This document shows positions 36,871-45,808 of a DNA stretch of 64,000 bases, piece after piece. Below the pieces are notes generated by a model. That model was given only the letters and a program-made list of their open reading frames with translations. It did no database searches and was not told where the DNA came from. The translations under genes were made by a program, and so were the position numbers. The DNA lies in the NCBI RefSeq assembly GCF_011752015.1, contig NZ_JAAIKA010000002.1, positions 300,212 through 364,211 on the forward strand, in the 5' to 3' direction. The first letter of the stretch is position 1, and each line of letters opens with the position of its first letter. Origin of the DNA: Canibacter zhoujuaniae (GTDB taxonomy: Bacteria; Actinomycetota; Actinomycetes; Actinomycetales; Microbacteriaceae).

Positions 36871-37383
36871 ATGACTTCAATCGCAGTTGTGCCAGGATCC
36901 TTCGATCCGGTCACCTTTGGGCACCTCGACGTGATAGAGCGTGCAGCCACTATTTTTGATGAAGTGCACGTTGTGGTTGTGCACAACCCTGATAAAAAAC
37001 CGCTGCTCTCACTTACGAGTCGGATCGATTTGATCCGCACTGCTGTCGAAAAATTTGATACTGCGGCGAAGATTGTTGTTACCGGTTGGCAGGACGGTCT
37101 GCTCGTCGAATACTGCAAGCAGGTTGGGGCGACAGTGCTTGTGAAGGGTGTGCGCAACCAGCAGGATATCGGATACGAAACCCAGATGGTGCTGATGAAC
37201 CGTTCGCTAGCGGGCATCGAAACTATGTTTGTGCTACCGGATCCAGCATTTTCAGCGGTTTCTAGCAGCCTTGTTAGGCAGGTGTTTCACCTGGGCGGAG
37301 ATGTCAGCGAGTATGTGCCGCAGCACGTTATCGACATTATGGCCGCTGCAGCTCTTAGCGACGAAAACTCAGCGGCTGAATAG
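36871..37383 (+). CDS. coaD: Phosphopantetheine adenylyltransferase
   Basis: Penultimate step of coenzyme A synthesis. The 170-residue protein has the nucleotidyltransferase motif [13 protein letters not shown] with H18, the [15 protein letters not shown] block and the SSSLVRQV motif near the C-terminus. The ATG has no clear Shine-Dalgarno sequence; it is 17 nt after recG. Confidence 0.97.
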   Translation: MTSIAVVPGSFDPVTFGHLDVIERAATIFDEVHVVVVHNPDKKPLLSLTSRIDLIRTAVEKFDTAAKIVVTGWQDGLLVEYCKQVGATVLVKGVRNQQDIGYETQMVLMNRSLAGIETMFVLPDPAFSAVSSSLVRQVFHLGGDVSEYVPQHVIDIMAAAALSDENSAAE

Positions 37384-37414
37384 CGCACCCAGCTCAGCCG
37401 CATAAAATCGATGC

Positions 37415-37942
37415 GTGAGCACTAGAAAACTGTTTGAATTCAATATTCGCGACATCTACAACCGTCCCGGTGAGATGCGTGAGTTTGCGCGCACTGAAAC
37501 CCTGCAAGAACAGTGGGGTGAGGGCCTAGCGAAAATACCCGCCGGTGCTGCTATCAACGCAGATGTGCGACTTGAATCCGTGCACGAAGGCATTCTCGCA
37601 ACAGTTAGCGCTGATGCAGAAGCAGTGGCTGAGTGCGGCAGATGCCTAACAGAGTTCACAGAAACACAGGAAGTCGCGTTTACCGAACTTTTCGCGTATA
37701 ATCCTTCTGAGGCCGACGAATACGGAGTTCACGGTGATCACGTGAACCTTGAACCCCTGCTGCTGAACGAGTTTGTGCTTGCACTGCCGTTCCAACCTGT
37801 TTGCCGCGAGAACTGCGCTGGACTAGATCCAGAGACAGGCGAGCGTCTAACAGAGCCCGCAGCGGCTGATGCTGAGAAAGCGGTTGATCCCCGCTGGGCA
37901 GCGTTAGCTGAATTTTCGGTTGCAAATGACCAGGACAAATAA
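37415..37942 (+). CDS. yceD: YceD family (DUF177) protein
   Basis: A 175-residue protein. It has the paired cysteine motif CGRCLTEF (about residues 69-76) and a later CRENCAGLDPETG (about 129-141), typical of YceD, which probably binds zinc. It is always found next to rpmF, as here, where L32 follows after 48 nt. The family takes part in 23S rRNA maturation or ribosome assembly, in plants and possibly in bacteria. GTG start; an ATG 4 nt upstream is out of frame. Confidence 0.9.
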   Translation: MSTRKLFEFNIRDIYNRPGEMREFARTETLQEQWGEGLAKIPAGAAINADVRLESVHEGILATVSADAEAVAECGRCLTEFTETQEVAFTELFAYNPSEADEYGVHGDHVNLEPLLLNEFVLALPFQPVCRENCAGLDPETGERLTEPAAADAEKAVDPRWAALAEFSVANDQDK

Positions 37943-37990
37943 GACCACAGGTTTTGTTTGTCATCAATTATGTTTAGAAAGTAGAGCATC

Positions 37991-38194
37991 ATGGCAGTTC
38001 CAAAGCGCAAAATGTCACGCTCAAATACCCGTCATCGTCGTTCACAGTGGAAGGCAAGCGTGCCAACCCTGGTAAAGACTGTCGAGAACGGCCGCACCGT
38101 GTACAGCCTTCCACACCGCGCACGCGTTGTTGAAGACTCACAGGGCACCCCACTCTTCATGGAGTACAAAGGCCGTCGCGTAGCTGACGCATAA
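37991..38194 (+). CDS. rpmF: 50S ribosomal protein L32 (zinc-free form)
   Basis: A 67-residue bL32 beginning [21 protein letters not shown]. It has no cysteine at all, so it lacks the zinc ribbon and is the C-minus paralogue type used by many actinobacteria. Next to yceD and 1 nt before the rnc start. Confidence 0.97.
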   Translation: MAVPKRKMSRSNTRHRRSQWKASVPTLVKTVENGRTVYSLPHRARVVEDSQGTPLFMEYKGRRVADA

Positions 38195-38195
38195 G

Positions 38196-38948
38196 GTGAC
38201 AGAAAAACACTTTGAGAAGCCGTCCGCATCTTTCGGGTCTGCACCCAAAGAGGCGGGCGGCTTTCTTGCACCATTTGGTGTAAAGGTTGATCCGGCTCTG
38301 CTCGAACGCGCTTTGACACACCGCTCTTGGGCGGCAGAAAATAAGGGTCGTGACCACAATGAGCGACTTGAGTTTTTGGGTGACTCTGTGCTCGGCTTTG
38401 CGGTTACCACCTACCTGTATAAACGCTACTCTAAGCTTTCAGAAAGCGAGCTCACAAGACGTCGTGCGGCGGTAGTTTCAACGGTGGCGCTCGCACAAGC
38501 CGCAAGGCGTATAAACCTCGGGGCCTATTTGTATTTGAGTCGCGGCGAGAACGACTCCGGTGGCCGCGACAAAGACTCAATTCTCGCAGATGCGTTAGAA
38601 GCTGTGATCGGAGCAGTGTTTCTATCAACCGGAATTGACACAGCAAAAACCTTCGTGCTTGAACTGCTAGAGCCGCAGCTTGCAGATATTGATTTTCTGG
38701 CAGCGACAATTGATCCGAAAAGCGCACTGCAGGAGATTGCTGCTGCGCGGGCGCTCCCGCTGCCGCAGTATTTAGTCACCGGCACAGGGCCGGATCATGA
38801 TCGCCGCTACACCGCAACCGTGGAGCTGCTTGGAGTTGTCGGAATCGGGCGGGGCACGAGCAAAAAAGCCGCTGAAGCTGCTGCCGCGCGTCAGGCGGTG
38901 TTAAAACTGCATGAAGCTGAGCTGCACCGAGTAAACGCAGATGCCTGA
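38196..38948 (+). CDS. rnc: Ribonuclease III
   Basis: Double-strand RNA endonuclease for rRNA and mRNA processing, 250 residues. The catalytic signature NERLEFLGDSVLG lies at 56-68 and the second metal region DALEAVIGAVFLSTG near 133. The C-terminal double-strand RNA binding domain covers about 172-243. GTG start directly after rpmF, and the end overlaps mutM by 8 nt. Confidence 0.97.
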   Translation: MTEKHFEKPSASFGSAPKEAGGFLAPFGVKVDPALLERALTHRSWAAENKGRDHNERLEFLGDSVLGFAVTTYLYKRYSKLSESELTRRRAAVVSTVALAQAARRINLGAYLYLSRGENDSGGRDKDSILADALEAVIGAVFLSTGIDTAKTFVLELLEPQLADIDFLAATIDPKSALQEIAAARALPLPQYLVTGTGPDHDRRYTATVELLGVVGIGRGTSKKAAEAAAARQAVLKLHEAELHRVNADA

Positions 38949-39927
38949 ACTGCCGGAAGTTGAGGTGGTTCGTGCAGGCCTAGTGCCTGCCGTCACCGGC
39001 GCAACAGTCTTAGGCGCTGAAGTTTTTGATGCGCGCTCGCTGAAACGACACATCAGCCGGGCAGGGCGCGACTCTGGCGCAGTTTCTGCCGGGCACGGCC
39101 GCACACTAGATGAGAGCACCAGGCGCCTGCGAGCGGCTGATTTTGAGCGGCGGATCACCGGTGCCAGGCTGCTTTCCCCAGCCAGACGCGGGAAATTTTT
39201 GTGGATTCCAATTGCCCCCAGTGGCGTCCCAACTGCTGTGCCAGATGAGGCACTGTTTGCTCACCTCGCGATGAGCGGGCAGGTGCTGCTTAGGGCAAAT
39301 GATGCGCCGGAAGATAAGCATGTGCGCATTCGTCTGTGGGTGCAAACAGCTGCCGGTAGCGAGGTGCGTGTTGACTTTGCCGATCAGCGGCGCTTCGGGT
39401 CTCTTGCGATTGATCCATTAGCTCCAACGCATGATGGGAAAGCTGCGGGGTGGGGCACAGAGCTGCCGTTACTGCCGGCACAGGCCCAGCATATTGCGCG
39501 CGACCTGCTAGATCCGGCTTTTGATTTTAATGCTGTAGCTGAGCAGCTGAAAACAAAGTCTGTGCAGGTGAAAAAACTGCTGCTCGAACAGAGCCTGATG
39601 AGTGGGATCGGCAATATCTATGCCGATGAGGCCCTATGGCTTGCCAGAGTGCATCCGGAAACACCGGCAAACCGTATCTCTAAACGGCGTTTAATCGAAC
39701 TGCTCGAGGCCGCCCGCACAGTTATGGAAAAGGCCCTCGCCGAAGGCGGCACCTCGTTCGATGCTCTCTACGTTAATGTCAACGGTGAATCAGGATACTT
39801 TTCGCGCAGTCTAAATGCCTATGGACGGCAGGGGCAGCCGTGTCAGCGCTGCCGCAGTTTGTTGCAGCGTGTTGTGGTTGGTGGGCGATCCGCAGTATTT
39901 TGCCCAAGCTGCCAGCGCCGCCGCTAG
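38941..39927 (+). CDS. mutM: Formamidopyrimidine-DNA glycosylase
   Basis: Removes 8-oxoguanine and related lesions. It starts with the essential MPELPEVEVV (P2 and E3 catalytic after Met removal). The helix-two-turn-helix is LLEQSLMSGIGNIYADEALW and the C-terminal zinc finger PCQRCRS...CPSCQRRR. At 328 residues it exceeds the usual 270-290. A basic, glycine-rich insert (about residues 36-58) and loops around 100 and 165 account for the extra length. Confidence 0.96.
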   Translation: MPELPEVEVVRAGLVPAVTGATVLGAEVFDARSLKRHISRAGRDSGAVSAGHGRTLDESTRRLRAADFERRITGARLLSPARRGKFLWIPIAPSGVPTAVPDEALFAHLAMSGQVLLRANDAPEDKHVRIRLWVQTAAGSEVRVDFADQRRFGSLAIDPLAPTHDGKAAGWGTELPLLPAQAQHIARDLLDPAFDFNAVAEQLKTKSVQVKKLLLEQSLMSGIGNIYADEALWLARVHPETPANRISKRRLIELLEAARTVMEKALAEGGTSFDALYVNVNGESGYFSRSLNAYGRQGQPCQRCRSLLQRVVVGGRSAVFCPSCQRRR

Positions 39928-39943
39928 CAGGTAGTCTAGAAAC

Positions 39944-40810
39944 ATGGCATGGTCTTTTTCTAAAGCGTTTTCAGGGCTGTTCAACCGCAGTGAACCCATT
40001 ACTGAAGATACTTGGGACGATCTTGAAATGGCTTTGATCGGCGCAGATTTTGGGCCCGACTTAAGCGATGAGATGCTCACCGAACTGCGTGACCAGGTTG
40101 AGCGTCACAGCATCACCGATGTGAAAGATCTGAAGCAGCTGCTGCGAGACACTATCGCTGATCGTCTTGCAAAGTTTGATCCAACCCTAAAACTGAGTGA
40201 CCGCCCAGCAGTGGTGTTAGTTGCGGGTGTGAACGGTGTTGGCAAAACAACCACTATCGGAAAATTTGCCAACTACCTAGGCAACTTCAACCGCAGAGTG
40301 CTTGTGGGGGCGGCTGATACATTTCGTGCAGCAGCGGTTGAGCAGCTTAACACCTGGGCGACGCGCGGCGGGGCAGCGATTGTGAAACCCAAACAGCAGG
40401 GGCAGGATCCCGCCTCTGTTGCCTATGAAACTGTGCAGCGCGGCATCAACGAAGGTTTCGATGTGGTTGTGATTGACACCGCCGGGCGCTTGCAAACCAA
40501 GGGCGGTCTTATGGATGAACTGTCAAAAATCAAGCGTGTAATCGAGAAGCTAACCCCAATTTCAGAGGTGCTACTTGTGCTTGACGCCACCACCGGGCAG
40601 AACGGTCTCGCTCAGGCCGAGGCGTTTATCGAGCACGCCGGTGTGACCGGGCTCGTGCTCACAAAACTAGACGGCAGCGCCAAAGGCGGTTTTGTGCTGA
40701 ACGTGCAAGAAAAGACAGGGCTGCCGGTAAAGCTTGTTGGGCAGGGTGAGGGGATCAGTGACCTGACCGGCTTCACGCCGCACGTATTCGCACAAAATTT
40801 GGTTGATTAG
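39944..40810 (+). CDS. ftsY: Signal recognition particle receptor FtsY
   Basis: The SRP receptor GTPase that docks ribosome-nascent chain complexes to the Sec translocon. The 288-residue NG core has G1 GVNGVGKTTT (95-104), DTFRAAA, DTAGR and TKLDGSAKGG. The long acidic A domain of E. coli FtsY is missing. The first residues MAWSFSKAFSGLFNRSE form a short amphipathic helix that probably contacts the membrane. It lies 16 nt behind mutM. Confidence 0.97.
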   Translation: MAWSFSKAFSGLFNRSEPITEDTWDDLEMALIGADFGPDLSDEMLTELRDQVERHSITDVKDLKQLLRDTIADRLAKFDPTLKLSDRPAVVLVAGVNGVGKTTTIGKFANYLGNFNRRVLVGAADTFRAAAVEQLNTWATRGGAAIVKPKQQGQDPASVAYETVQRGINEGFDVVVIDTAGRLQTKGGLMDELSKIKRVIEKLTPISEVLLVLDATTGQNGLAQAEAFIEHAGVTGLVLTKLDGSAKGGFVLNVQEKTGLPVKLVGQGEGISDLTGFTPHVFAQNLVD

Positions 40811-40811
40811 C

Positions 40812-41408
40812 ATGGAAATCTGGCTTCAGGGGTTCCTTACCGGTCTCGCGCTCATCGTTGCAATCGGTGCGCAAAATGCTTGGGTGTTGCGGCAGGGCAT
40901 TAGACGTGAGCATGTGCTCGTAGTGGTGCTCACCTGTATGCTCGCAGATATTCTGCTGATAGCGCTCGGCACCGCCTTCATCGGGGTGCTCTCAAACGCT
41001 GTGCCGTGGCTCCTTGACGTTCTACGGTGGGGCGGGGTTGTTTACCTCATCTATTTCGCGAGTCGCTGTTTTATGTCTGCGGCGCGAGGTGCTGGGGCGC
41101 TAACTGAGGCAAAACAAGCAGGTGCCGGCTCAGTGCTCACAACAACTTTGGCACTCACTTTCTTAAACCCGCACGTCTACCTCGATACGGTCGTTATGCT
41201 CGGCACCGTCACCAACTCTTTTGGCGACGCAAAATGGCTGGCAGCGGTGGGCGCGATGACAGCTTCGGTCCTCTGGTTCGGGGGTCTCGGATTCGGGGCA
41301 CGCGCACTCTCAGGAGTGCTCGCGAAACCGCGTGCGTGGCAGATTATTGATGTGCTAATCGGTATCGTGATGCTGCTAATCGCCTACAAACTGGCGTTCA
41401 ACGGCTAG
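40812..41408 (+). CDS. LysE/ArgO-family amino acid exporter
   Basis: A 198-residue protein with about six hydrophobic helices, beginning with the family motif GLALIVAIGAQNAWVLRQGI. It has LNPHVYLDTVVMLG in the middle, as in LysE and ArgO, which export lysine and arginine. ATG 40812 is 1 nt after the ftsY stop; a TTG three codons earlier is also possible. No strong Shine-Dalgarno sequence, so coupling to ftsY is likely. Possible link to the Orn/Lys/Arg decarboxylase is only thematic. Confidence 0.9.
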   Translation: MEIWLQGFLTGLALIVAIGAQNAWVLRQGIRREHVLVVVLTCMLADILLIALGTAFIGVLSNAVPWLLDVLRWGGVVYLIYFASRCFMSAARGAGALTEAKQAGAGSVLTTTLALTFLNPHVYLDTVVMLGTVTNSFGDAKWLAAVGAMTASVLWFGGLGFGARALSGVLAKPRAWQIIDVLIGIVMLLIAYKLAFNG

Positions 41409-41518
41409 CCTCTGCCATAAACTCAACTGCCTGAAGAGTTAATGCGCTTGCCGCGGGTCTCTTGGGGCGCTTATTTTACGAATATTTACGCAGTTAAGCC
41501 CTGTAGAATGGCATAGTT

Positions 41519-43099
41519 ATGGCTACATTTGGCACACTCTCAGAGCGACTTACACAGACCTTCGCGCAGCTCCGCACCAAAGGCAAGCTGAGCGCTAGTG
41601 ACGTTGATGGCACCGTGCGCGAGATTCGACGCGCGCTTTTAGAAGCAGACGTTGCGCTTGACGTGGTTAAGAGCTTCACCGCAAAGGTGCGTGAGCGGGC
41701 GCTTGGTGACGAGGTTAATGAGGCCTTGAACCCTGCGCAGCAGGTTGTGCAGATTGTGAACCAAGAGTTAATTGAAATTCTTGGTGGTCAGCAGCGTCGG
41801 CTCCAGTTTGCAAAACAGCCCCCGACGGTGATTATGCTCGCCGGTCTGCAGGGTGCCGGGAAAACCACTCTGGCTGGCAAACTCGCTAAATGGCTGAAAA
41901 AAGAGGGACACACCCCGCTGCTGGTCGCCTGTGACCTACAGCGCCCGAACGCGGTAACCCAGCTCGGTGTTGTTGCTGAGCAGGCGGGGGTAGCTATTTA
42001 TGCGCCAGAACCCGGCAACGGTGTTGGTGATCCCGTGCGCGTTGCAACCGACGGTGTTCGTGAAGCAAAGTCTAAACAGTATGATTTCGTGATTATTGAC
42101 ACCGCCGGTCGTCTCGGTGTTGATACAGAGTTGATGCAGCAGGCGGCTGATATTCGAAAAGCCACCAACCCTGACGAAGTGCTGTTCGTGATCGATGCGA
42201 TGATCGGTCAAGATGCTGTCACAACAGCGAAAGCATTCCAAGAGGGTGTTGACTTTACCGGTGTTGTGCTCACCAAACTTGACGGTGACGCACGCGGTGG
42301 TGCGGCGCTCTCAATTAGGTCTGTGACGGGTCGCCCGATTCTGTTCGCCTCAACCGGTGAGACGCTTGACGACTTTGAACAGTTCCACCCGGATCGGATG
42401 GCGAGCCGGATTCTGGATCTCGGTGACATCCTCACCCTGATCGAGCAGGCGCAGGCCGCGTTCGATGAAGAAGAAGCGCGTAAAACTGCTGAGAAGATCG
42501 CGAACGATCAGTTCACGCTCGATGATTTCTTGAAGCAGATGCAGCAGCTGCGCGGGCAGGGCTCACTCAAGAAGATGATGGGCATGCTGCCCGGCATGGG
42601 CAAGATGAAAGCCCAGCTCGATGCGTTTGATGAGCGCCAAATCTTGCACACCGAGGCGATTATTCAGTCAATGACCCCTTATGAACGCAAAAACCCGAAA
42701 ATTTTGAACGGGTCACGCAGGTTGCGCATCGCAAAGGGATCCGGGCAGACAGTTACCGATGTGAACCGTCTCGTGAAGCAGTTCGAGCAGGCTGCAAAGA
42801 TGATGAAAACAGTTGCCCGTGGCGGTATGCCGCAGATTCCGGGGATGGGGCAGATCCCTGGCGTGCCAGGCGCACACGGCGGTAAGAAAAAGCAGACTCA
42901 GGGCAAGAAAAAAGGCGGCCGCAAATCAGGCAACCCCGCCAAGCGTGCGCAGGAAGCAGCCGGCAAGTCAACATCTGCTGCGACGAATGGTGCCGGCTTA
43001 GGCGCATTCGGTGGGCAGAGCTCTGCTGGTCAAGCTGCGCCGCGAGCTGCCGACATCAAGCAGATGCAGGAGCTCTTAAAGAAGAGCGGGCTGCGCTAA
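41519..43099 (+). CDS. ffh: Signal recognition particle protein Ffh
   Basis: The SRP GTPase, 526 residues. It consists of the N domain, G1 GLQGAGKTTLAG (109-120), DTAGRLGVD, TKLDGDARGG, and a methionine-rich M domain with LKKMMGMLPGMGKMK (about 350) and the RNA-binding GSRRLRIAKGSGQTVTDVN. The last 90 residues are Gly/Lys-rich and low complexity. TAGAAT at 41504-41509 ends 9 nt before the ATG and no ribosome site is visible, so the mRNA may be leaderless. Stop overlaps the convergent ligase gene by 4 nt. Confidence 0.97.
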   Translation: MATFGTLSERLTQTFAQLRTKGKLSASDVDGTVREIRRALLEADVALDVVKSFTAKVRERALGDEVNEALNPAQQVVQIVNQELIEILGGQQRRLQFAKQPPTVIMLAGLQGAGKTTLAGKLAKWLKKEGHTPLLVACDLQRPNAVTQLGVVAEQAGVAIYAPEPGNGVGDPVRVATDGVREAKSKQYDFVIIDTAGRLGVDTELMQQAADIRKATNPDEVLFVIDAMIGQDAVTTAKAFQEGVDFTGVVLTKLDGDARGGAALSIRSVTGRPILFASTGETLDDFEQFHPDRMASRILDLGDILTLIEQAQAAFDEEEARKTAEKIANDQFTLDDFLKQMQQLRGQGSLKKMMGMLPGMGKMKAQLDAFDERQILHTEAIIQSMTPYERKNPKILNGSRRLRIAKGSGQTVTDVNRLVKQFEQAAKMMKTVARGGMPQIPGMGQIPGVPGAHGGKKKQTQGKKKGGRKSGNPAKRAQEAAGKSTSAATNGAGLGAFGGQSSAGQAAPRAADIKQMQELLKKSGLR

Positions 43100-44247
43100 A
43101 CGAAGTTTGCGTCGAATTCATCGACGAGAATTTCGGTTGCCTTAAACAGCGCCTGATCCCTATCTCCGCTGCTGTCTAACTCTGCGGTGTAGGCCGCTTG
43201 CTGTCTTTTTGCACAGCTATCTTCTGTCGCCAAACGAAGAATATCGTCTGCCGCTTCCGCGCAACCCAGCGTTTCAATACTCACAGCGTGCGACTCTATT
43301 ATTTGCTGCAGTGAGTCGGTGAGTGATTTACGCGCCTTAGAGTCAATCACGCCAAGAGTTGCGTCTGCGCCGTATCTGGCCGCCTGCCATTTATTAAAGC
43401 GCGTCAGCCATTCAGGGTCTGGCTCATGGCATGTGTGCGTGCCGCGGGTCACACCATCAGCAACAATTTGAGTTAGCGCAGTTACTGCTGCGATACGGCG
43501 CAAACTGCCGGTGCCGTCGCAGGCGCGCGCCTCCACTGTGCCCCAACCGGGAGCGGGCCGCACATCCCAGCGCGCCTCATTCAGCTCAGTAATTAGACCC
43601 ACCTGCTGCATCTGCTCAATGGTTTTTTCAAACTCGTCCCACGTTGCCTGCAGCGGCGGCACCCCTGCGCTGGGTAGCTGCTGAAAGAGCATCGTGCGGT
43701 TTGATGCATAGCCGGTGTTGATCCCCTCCCAAAACGGGCTGGAAGCGCTTAATGCAATTAGGTGCGGTTGCACGCGTGAGAGGGCGTTCATCACCGGCAC
43801 AGCAAATTTTTTGTCTGCCACGCCGATGTGATTGTGGATGCCCCAGATTAGCATTTGCCGACCCCACCAGCCGTAGTCTTTTGCAAAGTTTTGATAGCGA
43901 TCGCTGTCTGAAACTTTTTGGTCTGCCCAGCTCGAAAACGGGTGTGTGCCGCTTGAAATAAGTTTGTAGCCGCGCTCTTCCGCAAGCTGTTTTAGGATCC
44001 ACGCCATTTCACGCAGCTCAGAAACAGCGGCGGCAACTGTGCGGTGCGGCGATGTCACCAGCTCCACTGTGTTCTGTAGCAGCTCTGCGGAGACCTTACC
44101 GTCACAGCTTTCGGGTATTGCGGCATTGAGCGCTGCAATGACCGCTGGCGCGTCGTTTACGAGTTCCAGTGAGTTAGCGTCAACCAGGGCGATCTCCCAC
44201 TCGATACCGAGCGTGCTATTCGGAGAGTCGGTGAATGACAGATGCAT
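43096..44247 (-). CDS. Glutamate-cysteine ligase, GCS2/YbdK type
   Basis: A 383-residue carboxylate-amine ligase. The N-terminal motif is LGIEWEIALVD, followed by ELLQNTVELVTSPH, GTHPFSSWADQ and the histidine-rich IWGIHNHIGVAD. A later GTVEARACDGTGSL is also typical. YbdK-type proteins have weak gamma-glutamylcysteine ligase activity in vitro; in actinobacteria their true role is often uncertain. The ATG has GAGGTAGGCGAC upstream. It stands alone and convergent with ffh. Confidence 0.9.
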   Translation of the reverse strand: MHLSFTDSPNSTLGIEWEIALVDANSLELVNDAPAVIAALNAAIPESCDGKVSAELLQNTVELVTSPHRTVAAAVSELREMAWILKQLAEERGYKLISSGTHPFSSWADQKVSDSDRYQNFAKDYGWWGRQMLIWGIHNHIGVADKKFAVPVMNALSRVQPHLIALSASSPFWEGINTGYASNRTMLFQQLPSAGVPPLQATWDEFEKTIEQMQQVGLITELNEARWDVRPAPGWGTVEARACDGTGSLRRIAAVTALTQIVADGVTRGTHTCHEPDPEWLTRFNKWQAARYGADATLGVIDSKARKSLTDSLQQIIESHAVSIETLGCAEAADDILRLATEDSCAKRQQAAYTAELDSSGDRDQALFKATEILVDEFDANFV

Positions 44248-44443
44248 TGTCGCCTACCTCAAGTTCTTAGTGCCGCGCCGCGTTTGTCGGCGCAAGGTGG
44301 ATCCGCCATTTTCTCCCTGGAGAGCAAATTAGCTAAATGTAGCAAAATAATATAACAGTTATTTGATTTCTTATCCTAAATGAAAAATCCCAGATCGCAA
44401 CATAAATTGCGAATATAGTAAAACTGTGTCATGATTGAAGGGT

Positions 44444-44489
44444 GCGACAGGCCGGAGCCGGTCGCTGACTCATGTGAGCCCGAGCTCAC
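44444..44489 (+). promoter_or_regulatory. Two hairpins in the rpsP leader
   Basis: GCGAC (44444-44448) pairs with GTCGC (44461-44465), with inner GGC/GCC around CGGA. Nine bases later GTGAGC (44474-44479) pairs with GCTCAC (44484-44489) around CCGA. Both lie in the 5' untranslated region of the ribosomal operon, downstream of a weak promoter candidate TTGCGA-17-CATGAT (44407-44435). They may serve autoregulation or mRNA stability; function not shown. Confidence 0.4.
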
Positions 44490-44516
44490 CGAAATAAGCT
44501 TTAATTAGGAGCAAAA

Positions 44517-44942
44517 ATGGCAGTAAAGATTCGCCTGAAGCGCATGGGTAAGATCCGCGCGCCTTTCTACCGCGTTGTGGTAGCTGACTCACGCACTAAG
44601 CGCGACGGTCGCGTAATTGAAGAGATCGGTAAGTATCACCCAACTGAGAACCCATCTTTCATTGAGATCAACTCAGAGCGCGCACAGTACTGGCTCGGCG
44701 TTGGTGCACAGCCAACCGAGCAGGTGCGAGCACTTCTGAAGCTGACCGGCGACTGGGGCAAGTTCAAGGGCGAGGGCAACACCGAGTCTGTTGTGAAGCC
44801 GGTTGAGGCTAAGGAAGCTTTTGTGGCTGACGAGTCAAAGAAGTCGGTTATTAAGCCAAAGGCAGAAAAGCCTGCTGAGGCTCCTGCTGCTGAGGCAGAG
44901 GCGGCTGAGGATGCCGCTGCTGAAACCACTGAAGAGGCTTAA
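44517..44942 (+). CDS. rpsP: 30S ribosomal protein S16
   Basis: A 141-residue bS16. The conserved core starts [19 protein letters not shown] and covers about 85 residues. The remaining C-terminal tail is Ala/Glu/Lys-rich, ends with a run of acidic and alanine residues, and is common in actinobacterial S16. TTAGGAGC gives good initiation. First gene of the rpsP-khpA-rimM-trmD operon. Confidence 0.97.
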   Translation: MAVKIRLKRMGKIRAPFYRVVVADSRTKRDGRVIEEIGKYHPTENPSFIEINSERAQYWLGVGAQPTEQVRALLKLTGDWGKFKGEGNTESVVKPVEAKEAFVADESKKSVIKPKAEKPAEAPAAEAEAAEDAAAETTEEA

Positions 44943-44947
44943 TTAGA

Positions 44948-45202
44948 ATGTCGACAGTCTCATTACAGGACGCGCTAAAGCACCTTATCAGCGGTATCGT
45001 TGACCGTCCTGAAGCTGTGGAGATTGACTCTGTTGAGAGCGTGCGCGGTGAAACCCTTGAGGTGCGTGTGCACCCGGACGACCTTGGCCGTGTGATTGGC
45101 CGGTCGGGTCGCACAGTGCAAGCTCTGCGCACGGTCATCGGTGCGCTGGCGCGTGACCGTCGTGTGCGCATTGATATTGTCGACACCGATGAGACTGCAT
45201 AG
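44948..45202 (+). CDS. khpA: KH-domain RNA-binding protein KhpA
   Basis: An 84-residue single KH domain with the GxxG loop in LGRVIGRSGRTVQALR (about residues 46-61). KhpA partners with KhpB/Jag in RNA binding that affects cell division and wall growth. Located 5 nt after rpsP, and its stop directly abuts the rimM ATG. Confidence 0.95.
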   Translation: MSTVSLQDALKHLISGIVDRPEAVEIDSVESVRGETLEVRVHPDDLGRVIGRSGRTVQALRTVIGALARDRRVRIDIVDTDETA

Positions 45203-45808
45203 ATGAATAAACCCTCAGGTCGCGTTCAGGCTCCCCTTCCCAATATTGGGCGGGGGAGCCTGCGTGTTGGCAGACTGACCAAGCCGCACGGTCTGAAGGG
45301 CGGCATTAAACTCGAACTTTTTACCGACAGCCCTGACCTGCGTTTCGTGCCGGGAGCCGAGTTTTATCTGCAGGTGCCGCGCGAGAGTGAGTGGTTTGGC
45401 AAAACTATCACGCTTAGTGAATTGCGGTGGTTTAACCAGCAGCCGGTCGGTTTCTTTAGCGAGGTTCCAGATCGCACAGCAGCCGAAAGCATCGTGCGTG
45501 CAATTTTGTGGATCGATGAGGCGGTTGTTGCCGCGGGCGCAGAAGACGATGCTTGGTACGATCAGGATTTAGTTGGCCTTGAGGTGCGAGAATTAGGCAC
45601 TGATGGCGCTGTTATTGTGCACGGCACTGTGGCCTCGGTTGAGCACATGCCCGCGCAAGATCTATTAGCGGTGCGGGTTGCTGCTGGCGAAACAGTGTTT
45701 GTGCCGTTAGTTGCAGCGATTGTGCCGGAGGTTGATCTCGCAGCGGGATTCGTGCGTGTCACTCCGCCGCGCGGGTTGTTTGCTGATGAGGCTGACAGTG
45801 CGCATTGA
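45203..45808 (+). CDS. rimM: 16S rRNA processing protein RimM
   Basis: A 30S assembly factor that binds S19, 201 residues. The N-terminal domain starts at [23 protein letters not shown] (from about residue 22), with a C-terminal PRC-barrel ([11 protein letters not shown]...). About 20 non-conserved residues precede the core; their codons form a large hairpin (45227-45262). The ATG directly follows the khpA stop with no strong ribosome site, so translation is probably coupled. Confidence 0.95.
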   Translation: MNKPSGRVQAPLPNIGRGSLRVGRLTKPHGLKGGIKLELFTDSPDLRFVPGAEFYLQVPRESEWFGKTITLSELRWFNQQPVGFFSEVPDRTAAESIVRAILWIDEAVVAAGAEDDAWYDQDLVGLEVRELGTDGAVIVHGTVASVEHMPAQDLLAVRVAAGETVFVPLVAAIVPEVDLAAGFVRVTPPRGLFADEADSAH

